From an uncultured Pirellulaceae bacterium (GTDB taxonomy: Bacteria; Planctomycetota; Planctomycetia; Pirellulales; Pirellulaceae): 64,000 bases of DNA. Position numbers and translations under genes: made by a program. The notes under the pieces are model-generated. The model was not told the origin of the DNA, ran no database searches, and worked only from the letters and a program-made list of their open reading frames with translations. The DNA is taken from assembly GCA_937941455.1 (NCBI GenBank), contig CALDHM010000002.1, positions 62,001-126,000 of the forward strand, written 5' to 3'. Shown here piece after piece: positions 38,837 through 47,908 of the stretch (the first letter of the stretch is position 1; every line of letters starts with the position of its first letter).

Positions 38837-38905
38837 CCTTGTGTCCAGTTGTTGTTGAATTCGCCGAGCGATGTCGCACGGACATGTTTTTTTGGGGCTG
38901 CCTTG

Positions 38906-38972
38906 AGCCTATCCCAATACCAGCCCTCGTTTACACTTCGGGCTACGGATGCTACTTGTTTTGGGCTAGGCT
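38906..38972. repeat. Dispersed intergenic repeat family A, complete copy
   Basis: This 67-base element has the same length and orientation as 22004-22070. The left end AGCCTATCCCAATACC and right end GTTTTGGGCTAGGCT are imperfectly inverted, and the core is CTCGTTTACACTTCGGGCTA. It lies upstream of the glycosyltransferase start. Confidence 0.7.
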
Positions 38973-39238
38973 CTTAACCTGGCTCGCCACGCGCGTTCCA
39001 AACCAATCTTACCGTCGGCTGGTGCAGGCCGATCGGTAATTTTTGCTGCGGAGATCTTGTCGCGTTCGGGCGAGCCGCGGTGAGCAAGGTCGGACGAGAA
39101 CCACTCGAACGAGATTGCTCGGGATGGTTTACTCGCCGTTGGAGTCGCGATAGCCACCTTGCCTGCGAGAAACTTTAGTGATTCTGCCAAAAAAAGTCGA
39201 GAATTGTCGGTCGCATAGCTAGCAGTCACGCCAGGGAT

Positions 39239-39270
39239 AAAAAAAAGCGGATGGCTGATTGCCATCCGCT
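39239..39270 (-). terminator. Intrinsic terminator of the Cys-rich exported protein gene
   Basis: Read on the minus strand, a perfect 10-bp stem AGCGGATGGC/GCCATCCGCT with a 5-base loop is followed by a run of T residues (the A-run at 39239-39245 on the plus strand). It lies about 45 bases after the stop codon. Confidence 0.92.
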
Positions 39271-39314
39271 GAGGTCTTACAGAATCGGATCGTTGCCAGG
39301 TGGCGAACTTGGGA

Positions 39315-39983
39315 CTACTTGTTGGAGTCGGGTTGTGGGGTTGGCTCGTTGGTGCCAGCTGTCGGCGGTGCTGCTGCCTCGCCGGTCGTGCTACCCATTT
39401 GAACGCCATTGGAGCAACCGCCGCAGCCACTATTGGTGCTGTAGACGGTGCCGCCGCAGCCGGACGCCGATCCGCAACCCGAAATGGTGCCGCATCCGTT
39501 GTTGCAGCCGCAGTTCATTACGGTGCCGCAGTTCATCACCGTTTGGCCGCAGCCCATCGAGCAGCCGCTGGACACGGTGTAGCTGCAGGGAGAGGCATAG
39601 CCGCAGCCGCTCGACTGACGCATGACGCAGTAGGTTTGGGCGTGACAGCCGGAGTTCGACCAGCAGCCCGACGTAGAGCAACTGCCGCAGGAATTTGCAT
39701 AATTGTAGCTCGCTGGCATGACGGTGTAGGTGCCATAGGCTTGCGTCATGCCTCTGGACGTCATGGAGCAGTGCGTCATCATCGGTTGACCTTGCACGTA
39801 GGTGCTGGCCGGCATGTAGCTGGTGGTCGGCATGTAGGTTGTGGTGCCGCTGTAACTCATCATCGGCGTGCCGCCGATCGTCGAGCTGTACGCTGGCATG
39901 GTGGTGCCGCAATTCGAGCATTGAGCGGCAGCGACGGCTGCCATGCCTAAAACAGCGACAAAGGAAAGGGCTCGATACAACAT
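39315..39983 (-). CDS. Exported Cys/Gly/Ser-rich protein
   Basis: The 222-residue protein has a signal peptide (about 1-20, ending AAVAAAQ), then CSNCG, a Ser/Thr/Tyr/Met-rich stretch (MPTTSYMPASTYV) and a Cys-Gly region. That region has many SGC, NCG and GCG units, for example SGCSMGCGQTVMNCG, before a Pro/Thr tail. It shares composition and gene layout (strong terminator, exported, cysteine-rich) with the protein at 22376-23020, but not its sequence units. Function is unknown; metal binding or a disulfide-linked surface layer are possible. The leader from 39984 upstream is non-coding. Confidence 0.85.
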   Translation of the reverse strand: MLYRALSFVAVLGMAAVAAAQCSNCGTTMPAYSSTIGGTPMMSYSGTTTYMPTTSYMPASTYVQGQPMMTHCSMTSRGMTQAYGTYTVMPASYNYANSCGSCSTSGCWSNSGCHAQTYCVMRQSSGCGYASPCSYTVSSGCSMGCGQTVMNCGTVMNCGCNNGCGTISGCGSASGCGGTVYSTNSGCGGCSNGVQMGSTTGEAAAPPTAGTNEPTPQPDSNK

Positions 39984-40454
39984 AGGAAAAAACTCCTTCG
40001 TTAGGTTCTGACAAACAGCCTCGTCGGTTTGGACGGCTGATCATCACGACAAATCGACAGGGCCGACGTGGCCCCGCCTTCCTGATATTCATTGGCGATT
40101 TCCGCACCTGGACCCTTAATGACAGGCCTCTGGGCGAGTTCCATCTTCATCAAGCTAATGCCATACCGTTACGCAAGTCAAGTAACCATGGTTTGGTTGC
40201 GGACGTGTCCGGGCGATGCTAGCGTCGAAGTGTGTTTACCGGGTGAAATCTGCCATAAGTCAAAGTTATGCAAGTCTGAAAAGCCTCCAACCTTGCGGGC
40301 TTTCTGAGGAAGGCGGAACTGGGCCAACTCTTCGGCATCATCCTCAATGATCGAGAACGGATATTCTCTCAATCGCTATTGGCAGGCAAGCGTTGTTTTA
40401 GTATCACGCTCGCTCGTTTTTCCCCAATCATCCATCCTCGATAGTTTCTTTCCT
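39984..40454. other. Divergent intergenic region
   Basis: These 471 bases lie between the Cys-rich gene (minus) and the DUF481 barrel gene (plus) and should hold both promoters. An in-frame extension of the barrel gene back to 40347 exists but precedes the signal peptide and is not supported. Confidence 0.4.
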
Positions 40455-41249
40455 ATGTTGTTGTTCTGGAAGCGTACTGTTCAAGTTTGTTGTGCATTTG
40501 TTTGGATCCTCGGTTGCTGGGCCACGCCGATAACGGTGGCTCAAGATTCCTGGTTTGGCGACACTTGGTTTGGCGAAACCTGGTTCAGCTCCGAAGCGAG
40601 CCCTTGGAAGGGGACTTTCGCCTCGGGCCTGAACGCTCGATCGGGGAACGCCAACACGTTGGACATCAACCTGAATTTGATCGCGAATCGCGAAACCGAG
40701 CTGAATACGACCAACTTGATCGGCAACTACTTTTACGGGCGCAATAACTCGACAACGGTCAACGATCGGGGATTCGGCCAGGTGCGGCGTGAACGGAAAA
40801 TGAGCGATCTCTGGGCTTTCTATTTCCAAGTGGGTCTCGAGGTCGACCGCTTTCGGGACTTCGATTATCGGATTGCTCTCCACTCCGGTTTTACGCGGCA
40901 GATCTACAAAAACGAGCGAGGGTTTCTGAAAGGGCGTTTTGGGGCCGGGGCCTCGCGCGAGGTCGGAGCGCCCAATGACGAATGGGTTCCTGAATTGCAG
41001 ATCGGTGCGGACTGGGAACACCAACTGACGGAGGCGATCAAGCTCTTCGCGATTCTCGACTACTATCCCAACGTTTCTGACTGGAGCGATTTTCGCTTCG
41101 TTTCCAATTTGGGTTTAAACTATTTGATCAGCGCGCCGCGGGATTTTAGCCTGCGGTTATTTGCGCAGAATCGCTTTGACAGCACGCCGCCGCCCGGCAA
41201 CGTGAACAACGACATCGACTATGGCGTGGCCCTGTCCTTTGGTTTCTAG
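40455..41249 (+). CDS. DUF481-family outer-membrane beta-barrel protein
   Basis: The 264-residue protein has a signal peptide (about 1-29, ending PITVAQ) and an aromatic DSWFGDTWFGETWFSS segment. The rest reads as alternating amphipathic beta strands in the style of the DUF481 (YdiY) salt-induced outer-membrane proteins: WKGTFASGLNARSGNANTLDI, followed by ETELNTTNLIGNYFYG and a final strand VALSFGF. The C-terminal Phe is typical of outer-membrane barrels. The ATG at 40455 gives a normal signal peptide. The role in this organism is not known, and there are no functional neighbours. Confidence 0.85.
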   Translation: MLLFWKRTVQVCCAFVWILGCWATPITVAQDSWFGDTWFGETWFSSEASPWKGTFASGLNARSGNANTLDINLNLIANRETELNTTNLIGNYFYGRNNSTTVNDRGFGQVRRERKMSDLWAFYFQVGLEVDRFRDFDYRIALHSGFTRQIYKNERGFLKGRFGAGASREVGAPNDEWVPELQIGADWEHQLTEAIKLFAILDYYPNVSDWSDFRFVSNLGLNYLISAPRDFSLRLFAQNRFDSTPPPGNVNNDIDYGVALSFGF

Positions 41250-41874
41250 AACGCGACAGAGGTGTTGCCAGCGGGAATCAACCGGGTGCCCGCATCCGGC
41301 GGAGCCAAGTTGCCGCTATCGACAGGTTGCCCACAACGGCAGCTGATTTTAGGCTGTTTTGGGCGGGAATTCGTTTAAGTTGCGAAAACCGCGTGGCGAA
41401 CCGTATGATAGGTTGCGATCGACTTGGCCGCGTGAAGGCCGAGCAAGTCTGCCGCGCAAGCTACGGCCGTTGGTGTCGTTTCAAAACAAGAGCTCAACCC
41501 GAGACAAGCCCTCGGTTACGTTTTGGGCGGCCGATCCCAAGACGAGTCCTCGCTTACGCTTCGGGCTAAGGGCCAATGCAATAACGAGTTATCGCTTGCG
41601 TTTCGGGGTACGGTTGGTGTCGGTTTTGGGGTAGGCTTTAAACAATATGGAGTTGGCGAAATCAGCCGACGGCCCCGGTTGACTTTACCACCTGCCGTAT
41701 TTGTTTTCATGCGGCGGGCCCAATAGCGATTTTGAAACAGCGCCAATCGTTGCGCGCGTCAACGCGGGAGGGATTGGTCCGAGCCATCGGCGCTCGAGCC
41801 AAGACGGTTGCTCCCGAGTATCAGGTCGATCCTGTCGCGATCAAACGATTCCAACGGATTCTGGATTTACCGTT
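41250..41874. other. Intergenic stretch with tandem family A repeats
   Basis: This 625-base gap before dnaB contains a tandem cluster of family A repeat units (41511-41637). The dnaB frame is open upstream to 41701, but that part is not DnaB-like. No other gene is supported. Confidence 0.5.
41511..41637. repeat. Tandem degenerate cluster of family A repeat cores
   Basis: Three core copies follow one another at 41511-41528, 41549-41568 and 41591-41610, about 40 bases apart. They read CTCGGTTACGTTTTGGGC, CTCGCTTACGCTTCGGGCTA and ATCGCTTGCGTTTCGGGGTA. The cluster ends with the family's right end (GGTTTTGGGGTAGGCT). Confidence 0.65.
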
Positions 41875-43335
41875 ATGTCTACCAGCGAGCGAAGTTCCGG
41901 CCCTCATCGATCGCGGTCGCGAAAGCCGCGGCAATTGTCGACCGCAGAGATCATGGAGCGAGAACCGCCCGTCAACTTGGAGGCGGAGATCGGCGTGTTG
42001 GGAAGCATCATGCTGATGCCTGAACTGTGTGATGAAATCGTCAGAATCGTCAATGAGTACGACTTCCACGATCCGGCGCACAGCAAGTTATTCAAGCACA
42101 TCAGCGAGATGCACCAGGCGGGGTTGCGGATCGACCTCATGCTTCTCAAGGAGCGGTTGATTGCCCACGGGGATTACGAGGCGATCGGCGGTGCCAGCAA
42201 TCTGGTTCACATTTTCAACGCGGTGCCGACACCAGCCCATGGAAAATACTACGCAAAAATCGTTCAAGAGAAATCGACCCTCCGGCAACTCATCGCCACC
42301 TGCTCGGAGTTGATGTCCGCAGCGTATCTGCCGAACGACAAACCGCTAGCCTTGCTGGACCAGGCCGAAGAGCGAGTCCTCAAGATTCGTGAGTCGCGGC
42401 AGACTGGGCATCTGCTGAAGTTGGATCAAATTCTTGAACAGGCGATCAACCGACTTGAGGCGGGCGCGCGTGGCGAAGGTCTAGATGGGACCGTGGAAAC
42501 GGGATTCCGCGATCTTGACGATTTGCTAGGCGGGCTCCACAACTCGGAATTGCTGATCATCGCCGCGCGGCCCAGCATGGGCAAAACGGCCTTCGCCCTC
42601 AATATCGCGGAACACGTCGCGGTCCAAGTCGATCGCCCGGTGCTCTTCATCAGTCTCGAAATGGCTGCGATCGAGCTTACCGAGCGGATGTTGTGTTCAA
42701 TGGCCCGCGTCAATGGACACCGCTTGCGTACCAACAGCCTGCGGACAGAGGACCGCCGGCGGCTGATCAACATGGCGGGGCAAATCAGCAAGGCGAAGTT
42801 TTTCATCGAAGATTCGCACAGCCAAACGATCGCCGAAATCGCGGCAACCGCTCGGCGCGTGCGACGCAAGGAAAAAGATCTAGCGCTGATCGTGATCGAC
42901 TATCTCCAATTGATTGAGCCGGAAAATTCTCAAGACCCCCGCCAGGAACAAGTGGCCAAAATCGCCCGGCGGCTCAAGGGATTGGCCAAAGAACTGAACG
43001 TCCCCGTGCTTTGCCTGGCCCAGCTCAATCGCCAAGCCGAAGATACGCGGGATCACCGTCCGAAACTCAGTCATCTCCGCGAATCGGGTGCCATCGAGCA
43101 GGATGCAGACGTCGTCATGTTCGTGCATCGCAAGGATTACTACAAAAGCGGTGACGAGACCGACGCAGAAAATGAAGGGAAGGCCCAAATAATCGTGGCC
43201 AAGCAACGAAATGGACCTATCGGAGACGTCGATCTGGTGTGGCTCAAGGACTACACTCGCTTTGCCAACGTCGCCGAAAATCGATACGATGAATTCGATG
43301 CTCCGCCGGTTCGCCAAGATTTTACTGAACTTTAG
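41875..43335 (+). CDS. dnaB: Replicative DNA helicase
   Basis: DnaB is the hexameric helicase that unwinds the replication fork. After a 30-residue basic, Ser-rich leader, the N-terminal domain (about 31-135) begins PPVNLEAEIGVLGSIM. The RecA-like C-terminal domain has Walker A ARPSMGKTAFALN (about 230-242), Walker B ALIVIDYLQLI, the motif SHLRESGAIEQDADVV and the end KQRNGPIGDVDLVWL. The 486 residues are slightly longer than the usual 450-470 owing to the leader. ATG at 41875 is the best start; an ATG 27 codons later (MEREPP) is possible. No intein is present. Confidence 0.96.
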   Translation: MSTSERSSGPHRSRSRKPRQLSTAEIMEREPPVNLEAEIGVLGSIMLMPELCDEIVRIVNEYDFHDPAHSKLFKHISEMHQAGLRIDLMLLKERLIAHGDYEAIGGASNLVHIFNAVPTPAHGKYYAKIVQEKSTLRQLIATCSELMSAAYLPNDKPLALLDQAEERVLKIRESRQTGHLLKLDQILEQAINRLEAGARGEGLDGTVETGFRDLDDLLGGLHNSELLIIAARPSMGKTAFALNIAEHVAVQVDRPVLFISLEMAAIELTERMLCSMARVNGHRLRTNSLRTEDRRRLINMAGQISKAKFFIEDSHSQTIAEIAATARRVRRKEKDLALIVIDYLQLIEPENSQDPRQEQVAKIARRLKGLAKELNVPVLCLAQLNRQAEDTRDHRPKLSHLRESGAIEQDADVVMFVHRKDYYKSGDETDAENEGKAQIIVAKQRNGPIGDVDLVWLKDYTRFANVAENRYDEFDAPPVRQDFTEL

Positions 43336-43482
43336 TCTCCTGGCTCACAATTTTGTCCCCGGCGCACTGGCGGCGGACGGGGGATCGCCGCGAGGGGGGG
43401 GGCTTGATGCAACCGTTGGCAGCGGCGGTGTCGCGAGCGATTGCCGCGGAACGCTGCAAGGGACGAAGGGGAGTTTTCCGCG

Positions 43483-44367
43483 ATGCTCGTCTTGGATCGA
43501 ATTGCCAAACGCTATGGGCCGGTGACGGCCGTTCGCAATGTTACCCTCCAAGTGCGGCGGGGCGAATGCTTGGGACTACTCGGCCCCAACGGCGCCGGTA
43601 AATCGACAACGATCGGCATGATGGTGGGCTGGATCAAGCCGGACTCGGGAACCGTACTCTTGGATGGATCCCCACCCGATCGCACCGAAACCCGGCGTTT
43701 GCTCGGCGTCGCGCCCCAGGCGTTGTCGCTGTATGAGGAACTCACGGCTCGCGAGAATTTGCGGTTTTTCGGCCAGTTGTATGATCTCCGCGGCGAACCG
43801 TTACGGGAACGCATGGCTTGGTGCTTGAAACTGGCAGGACTGGAGGATCGGGCTGACGACCGCGTGCAGACCTATTCTGGCGGAATGAAACGGCGATTGA
43901 ACATCGCCGTGGCCTTGATCCATCAACCCAAACTGCTGCTGCTCGACGAACCGACGGTGGGGGTCGATCCGCAATCGCGAAATCACATCTTCGACTGGAT
44001 CGAGCAACTCCAATCCCAGGGAATGACGATCGTCTACACCACACACTACATGGAGGAGGCCCAACGCTTGTGCGATCGAGTGGCGATCATCGATCATGGC
44101 GAACTGCTGGCGATCGATCCCGTGCCGGAATTGCTCGCGCGGCACGGGGGCTTGAGCGTGATCGTGGGTCAGATCGAGCATGTCCCGGCCGATATGGATC
44201 TGCCGGGTGCGGTGACTGATGCAGGCTGGCGACTCGAGGCCGCCGAGCCCTTCGAGAGCTTGACTCAGCTCACGCATCGTGGCGTCCGTTTCCGCTCCGT
44301 CCAAATCGCAGGACCAGATTTGGAAACTGTGTTTTTGAAGCTGACAGGGCGCGGATTGAGGGATTGA
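43483..44367 (+). CDS. ABC transporter ATP-binding protein (ABC-2 exporter)
   Basis: The 294-residue protein is a DrrA/YbhF-type ATPase. It shows Walker A GPNGAGKST, the Q-loop region GVAPQALSLYEEL, the signature YSGGMKRR, Walker B LLLLDEPTVGVDP and the switch histidine in TTHYMEEA. A 90-residue C-terminal domain follows, common in this subgroup. GGGGAG about 9 bases before the ATG at 43483 sets the start. The permease gene begins four bases after its stop, so the two form one transporter. The substrate is unknown; drugs, lipids or polysaccharides are exported by relatives. It lies 147 bases after dnaB. Confidence 0.94.
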   Translation: MLVLDRIAKRYGPVTAVRNVTLQVRRGECLGLLGPNGAGKSTTIGMMVGWIKPDSGTVLLDGSPPDRTETRRLLGVAPQALSLYEELTARENLRFFGQLYDLRGEPLRERMAWCLKLAGLEDRADDRVQTYSGGMKRRLNIAVALIHQPKLLLLDEPTVGVDPQSRNHIFDWIEQLQSQGMTIVYTTHYMEEAQRLCDRVAIIDHGELLAIDPVPELLARHGGLSVIVGQIEHVPADMDLPGAVTDAGWRLEAAEPFESLTQLTHRGVRFRSVQIAGPDLETVFLKLTGRGLRD

Positions 44368-44371
44368 GGCG

Positions 44372-45688
44372 ATGAAGCTCTGGTATCTGGCAGTCAAAGA
44401 TTTGCGATTGCTCCTCCGCGACCGGATGGGCGCCTTCTTTGTCATCGGCTTCCCGGTTCTATTGGGGTTGTTCTTCGGAGTTATCTTTCGCGGTCCGGCA
44501 GCGGGTGGTGGTTCCTCGGCGAAAATCGATATCGTGGTGGTCGACCAAGATGCGACACCTCAGTCGCAGCGATTGTTCGCCGAGTTGCAAAACAATGGTA
44601 GCCTACGCGTCGACACCGCGGACGCCGAACAGGCTCGCCGCAGCGTGCGACGGGGAGAGCGAGCGGGGATGATTGTGATTCCCGCGGGGTTCGGCGCGGC
44701 CGCCGGGTTGCCCTGGGAGCCTCAACCGGAAATTCAAATCGGTGTCGATCCTTCCAAAGGGGCCGAGGGAGCAATGCTCGAAGGGATGCTGATGCAAGCC
44801 GTGGCGACGCTCGTCGGCGAGCGATTCCAAAATCCCAAGGAGTTTCTCTCATCCCTCGATCGCGCGCAGCAATCCCTGGCCAGCGCCGATGACGTCAGCC
44901 CGGCGACGCGCTTGCTCGTGGCGACGTTTCTCCAACAGGTGCAGCGGGTGATTCAGGCGGCTGATGAGTTGCAAACGTCGCGCGACGGCCAGGAGCACCG
45001 ACAACATTTTCAATTGAATCTCGCCAACATCCGCAAGATCGACATTATCGACGACGCGGCCCCCTCGAGTCTGGCCGGACAGTTGCAAAAAGTCCGCTCG
45101 CCATGGGATATCAGTTTCCCCCAAGCCATGATGTGGGGCATCATGGGTTGCGTGGCCGGGTTCTCGATGTCGATCGCCCGGGAACGTTCGCGGGGAACCC
45201 TGCTGCGACTGCGGGCGGCGCCTTTGAGCAAATCGCAGATCCTGATTGGAAAGGCGCTCGCGTGCTTTCTGGCTTGCCTATTGGTCATGTTCATGATGAC
45301 GGTACTCGGAGTGGCACTGGGGATGCATCCGCTGAGTTTCGCGAAACTGGCTGCGGCGGGATTGGCGACGAGCTTTTGTTTCGTCGGCATCATGATGACC
45401 ATGGCCGTTTTGGGAAAAACTGAGGAGAGCGTGGCAGGGACGGGTTGGGCGGCCAACATCGTGATGGCCATGTTTGGGGGGGGGATGGTCCCCGTGATGT
45501 TCATGCCGGGCTTTGTGCAAACCCTCAGCCGGTTCAGCCCGATCTACTGGTCGATTCGCGGCATCGAAGGGGCGATCTGGCGCGACTTCTCCTGGTCCGA
45601 ACTGCTACCCGCCGTGGCGGTGCTGGTGTTGATCGGACTGATGGGAACAGGAGTGGGGGCGTTCGTTTTGCATCGGCATCGCGATTGA
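44372..45688 (+). CDS. ABC-2 type transporter permease
   Basis: The 438-residue membrane protein has one N-terminal helix (about 20-42), a large extracytoplasmic domain (about 45-250) and five or six C-terminal helices (about 255-435). These include the ABC-2 signature stretch ERSRGTLLRLRAAPLSKSQIL. The final helices contain VMFMPGFVQTLSRFSPIYW, typical of the family. It is the partner of the preceding ATPase, only four bases downstream. Half-size permeases of this type work as homodimers. Nothing identifies the cargo. Confidence 0.92.
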   Translation: MKLWYLAVKDLRLLLRDRMGAFFVIGFPVLLGLFFGVIFRGPAAGGGSSAKIDIVVVDQDATPQSQRLFAELQNNGSLRVDTADAEQARRSVRRGERAGMIVIPAGFGAAAGLPWEPQPEIQIGVDPSKGAEGAMLEGMLMQAVATLVGERFQNPKEFLSSLDRAQQSLASADDVSPATRLLVATFLQQVQRVIQAADELQTSRDGQEHRQHFQLNLANIRKIDIIDDAAPSSLAGQLQKVRSPWDISFPQAMMWGIMGCVAGFSMSIARERSRGTLLRLRAAPLSKSQILIGKALACFLACLLVMFMMTVLGVALGMHPLSFAKLAAAGLATSFCFVGIMMTMAVLGKTEESVAGTGWAANIVMAMFGGGMVPVMFMPGFVQTLSRFSPIYWSIRGIEGAIWRDFSWSELLPAVAVLVLIGLMGTGVGAFVLHRHRD

Positions 45689-45820
45689 ATGAGGGTGGCG
45701 GGACCACGGCGCGCGGGTGGGCATCCGACACAAGGCCCTTCCGGCGGGGCATTCAAATTCCGCGAGTCGTCCGCTGAAGCGGCGAGGGGCACGAAGGGTA
45801 AATCGTTTGGTGGTGCTCGC

Positions 45821-45853
45821 AAAAAAACCGCCGACTGCCGGAGCAGCCGACGG
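45821..45853 (-). terminator. Intrinsic terminator of the PDZ protein gene
   Basis: On the minus strand, CCGTCGGCTG and CAGTCGGCGG pair over 10 bases with two G-U wobbles around a CTCCGG loop, followed by seven T residues. It lies about 48 bases after the stop of the PDZ gene. Confidence 0.8.
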
Positions 45854-45900
45854 GTTTCCAGGAGCAAGCGTCGGGAAGAAACTCTGCCGCCACCGGCGAA

Positions 45901-47031
45901 TTAGAATCCGCCCCCTTCGCGGGTCGGTGGCACGCTGCGTTTCATTTCCTGGAGCGATTTGAGCATTTCCTCGCGGGCCTTGCGGAATTCCTCGTGGGCT
46001 TCGCGCATTTCCTCGCGGAGTTGTTTCATTTGCTCTCGGAAGTGCTCGTTGTTGAATTCGTCGGTCAACGTCTTGGTTCGCTGCCGCAACTCGTCGACTT
46101 GTTGCTGGAAGTTTTGAATCGTTTCATCGATCGCTTGGCCCTCGTACGCGCGAATCAGACCGGGCAGAATTCGCATAACACCGGGAACACCAGGGACGCC
46201 CTCGGGCAGCGCGCCTTCGGGGAGGGCTTGCTCAATCTGTGCGACGGCCGGGCGTTCTTCGGGGGTGACTTGCAGGGTCATTTCCTTGCCGCCGCGCAGA
46301 ATACCGAGTTCAACGATCAAGCCTTCAGCCCCGGCATCATTGATGACCTGCACCAGTTCGGTCACATCCGCCAGCGGCTTTTGTCCGGCGTAGAGCAACA
46401 CATCATGCGGCCGCAGCCCGGCCTTGGCGGCTGGCGAGTCTGGCACGATTTCCTTAATGATCAAGCCGCGGCCAGCCTCGATTTGCAGATGCGAGCGGAG
46501 TGGGTCATCGACCTTCTCGCAGTGGACACCGATGAAGTATTTGCTCGGAGCAATTTCCTTAGGAAGCCCCGCGTCGGAGAACAGTCGTTGCATGTGTCGG
46601 GGCAGTTCCGGGAGCAGGTTCATGGGAACTTCGAGATCGGGAATTTCGACCTTGAATTGCCCCATGTTGCCATCGCCGATCTCGATTTCTTGAACGGCGC
46701 CATCGGGGCCGACAATGATCGCTTTGCCGGCTACCTTGGTTTCGACTTGCTGTCCGTCGACGACTTTTGACTGGGCGGATTGCCGTACGATGATGCTTTT
46801 CGCATTGCCTACGTCAATCTCCCGCTCTGTGCCATCCTGATCCACGACGACGAGTTTACCGCCGTTCAGTTGAATCGAAAACGAGCGGCCGGCTCCGTCG
46901 GTTTTGGCTTGAGCTTGAGCTTGTGCCGCTTGCTTCTGCCCGACGTCTTGCACCGCCGAGAGCTGTAGGTGGCTGCCGACCAGCCATAACCCGATCAAGA
47001 TTGCAAGTGGAATTGGTTTTAGGTTGTTCAT
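45901..47031 (-). CDS. Exported PDZ-domain protein with C-terminal coiled coil
   Basis: The 376-residue protein has a signal peptide or anchor (about 7-26) and an Ala/Gln-rich linker. A repeated beta region (50-130) has two units reading GKLVVVDQDGTEREIDVG and GKAIIVGPDGAVQEIEIG. One PDZ domain (about 165-256, YFIGVHC ... GLIIKEIVPDSPAAKAGLRPHDVLLY) and a highly charged coiled coil (about 300-365) follow. No protease domain is present. It is the last gene of a module with an ECF sigma and a membrane anti-sigma candidate, so it may sense or scaffold envelope stress. That role is inferred. AAAGGAG precedes the ATG at 47031. Confidence 0.86.
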   Translation of the reverse strand: MNNLKPIPLAILIGLWLVGSHLQLSAVQDVGQKQAAQAQAQAKTDGAGRSFSIQLNGGKLVVVDQDGTEREIDVGNAKSIIVRQSAQSKVVDGQQVETKVAGKAIIVGPDGAVQEIEIGDGNMGQFKVEIPDLEVPMNLLPELPRHMQRLFSDAGLPKEIAPSKYFIGVHCEKVDDPLRSHLQIEAGRGLIIKEIVPDSPAAKAGLRPHDVLLYAGQKPLADVTELVQVINDAGAEGLIVELGILRGGKEMTLQVTPEERPAVAQIEQALPEGALPEGVPGVPGVMRILPGLIRAYEGQAIDETIQNFQQQVDELRQRTKTLTDEFNNEHFREQMKQLREEMREAHEEFRKAREEMLKSLQEMKRSVPPTREGGGF

Positions 47032-47097
47032 GGTTCCTCTCCTTTCAATCGTCAATACTCATTTTGTCATAGTGACTACTGGTTCAATGCTCTGTTG

Positions 47098-47871
47098 TTA
47101 TTGACCAAACGGTGATAGTCCCACCGATTCGATCGGCACAACAATTTGTCGCCCGTCGGGTGTATTTCCCCTCAAAAAATAAATTTTCGAGTCGAGTTGA
47201 TAGCCCTTGCGCCGCAAACGGCTTTGCAACTCAGCCGGAAAAGATGACGCGGCAGGGCGGTAGCCGATCTCGCGTGCCGTGCTTTCAAGCATCAGCGGCG
47301 TCGAACGAATCTGGTCGTTGTTGATCAGCTGCAAAGAATACGGCGTGTGAATCCGGGGAAGTGAGTGATCAACATTGCGAACACTCGGACCGCGCGAGGC
47401 AGGCTCTGAATTGGCCGGCTCGCCACCGACCGCCGTGGCGGCGAATTGTTGATCCGCCGTTCGGGCGGGGTCCGCGCGTTCGATAGCAGCGATGTCCCGC
47501 GGCGATACTGTTCCTCGTTCGCTCGATTGGCCCGCCCAGTACAACAGCGGCATGGCGACCAGACAGCAAGCGACGACGGCCCATTGCAGCCATTGATGGT
47601 TGGCTCGGAACGGCGAACGCATAGCCTGTCGGCCAGGCGAGGGCGAGGTTTGAGCCGCCGCGGCGAGGCGAGGAGCCTCGGCAATCCGGCGGCCGTCGGC
47701 AATGGCTTGTTCCGTGGTGAGGAACGCTTGCTGCCACAGTTGATCCTCAATCACGGCGCAGGCCAGTTCTCGCCAGCATTCGGGTCGTTCCTGCGCTTGC
47801 CGCGCAAGCTGCCTCAGTTCCTCGGCACTTAGCCGACGGTCGACAAATCGTTGTAGTAAGAGTTGGTCCAT
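47098..47871 (-). CDS. Single-pass membrane protein, probable anti-sigma factor
   Basis: The 257-residue protein has a helical cytoplasmic N-terminus (about 1-55, MDQLLLQRFVDRRLSAEEL), one membrane helix (about 96-113) and a mostly polar extracytoplasmic part to the end. No zinc-binding HxxxCxxC motif of ZAS anti-sigma factors is present. Its position 37 bases after the ECF sigma gene and the topology (cytoplasmic helices, one helix through the membrane, outer domain) support an anti-sigma role, by context only. A PDZ protein follows 66 bases later. ATG at 47871 is the natural start. Confidence 0.75.
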   Translation of the reverse strand: MDQLLLQRFVDRRLSAEELRQLARQAQERPECWRELACAVIEDQLWQQAFLTTEQAIADGRRIAEAPRLAAAAQTSPSPGRQAMRSPFRANHQWLQWAVVACCLVAMPLLYWAGQSSERGTVSPRDIAAIERADPARTADQQFAATAVGGEPANSEPASRGPSVRNVDHSLPRIHTPYSLQLINNDQIRSTPLMLESTAREIGYRPAASSFPAELQSRLRRKGYQLDSKIYFLRGNTPDGRQIVVPIESVGLSPFGQ

Positions 47872-47908
47872 GGATTAGTCAAATCAATAAAAAACAGAAT
47901 ATTGGACT

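Larger units (their letters stand above)
38837..39314. other. Intergenic stretch with a family A repeat and a terminator
   Basis: This 478-base gap holds a complete family A repeat (38906-38972) and the terminator of the Cys-rich gene (39239-39270). The rest shows no supported gene; a 154-codon minus-strand frame has no family-like sequence. Confidence 0.5.
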
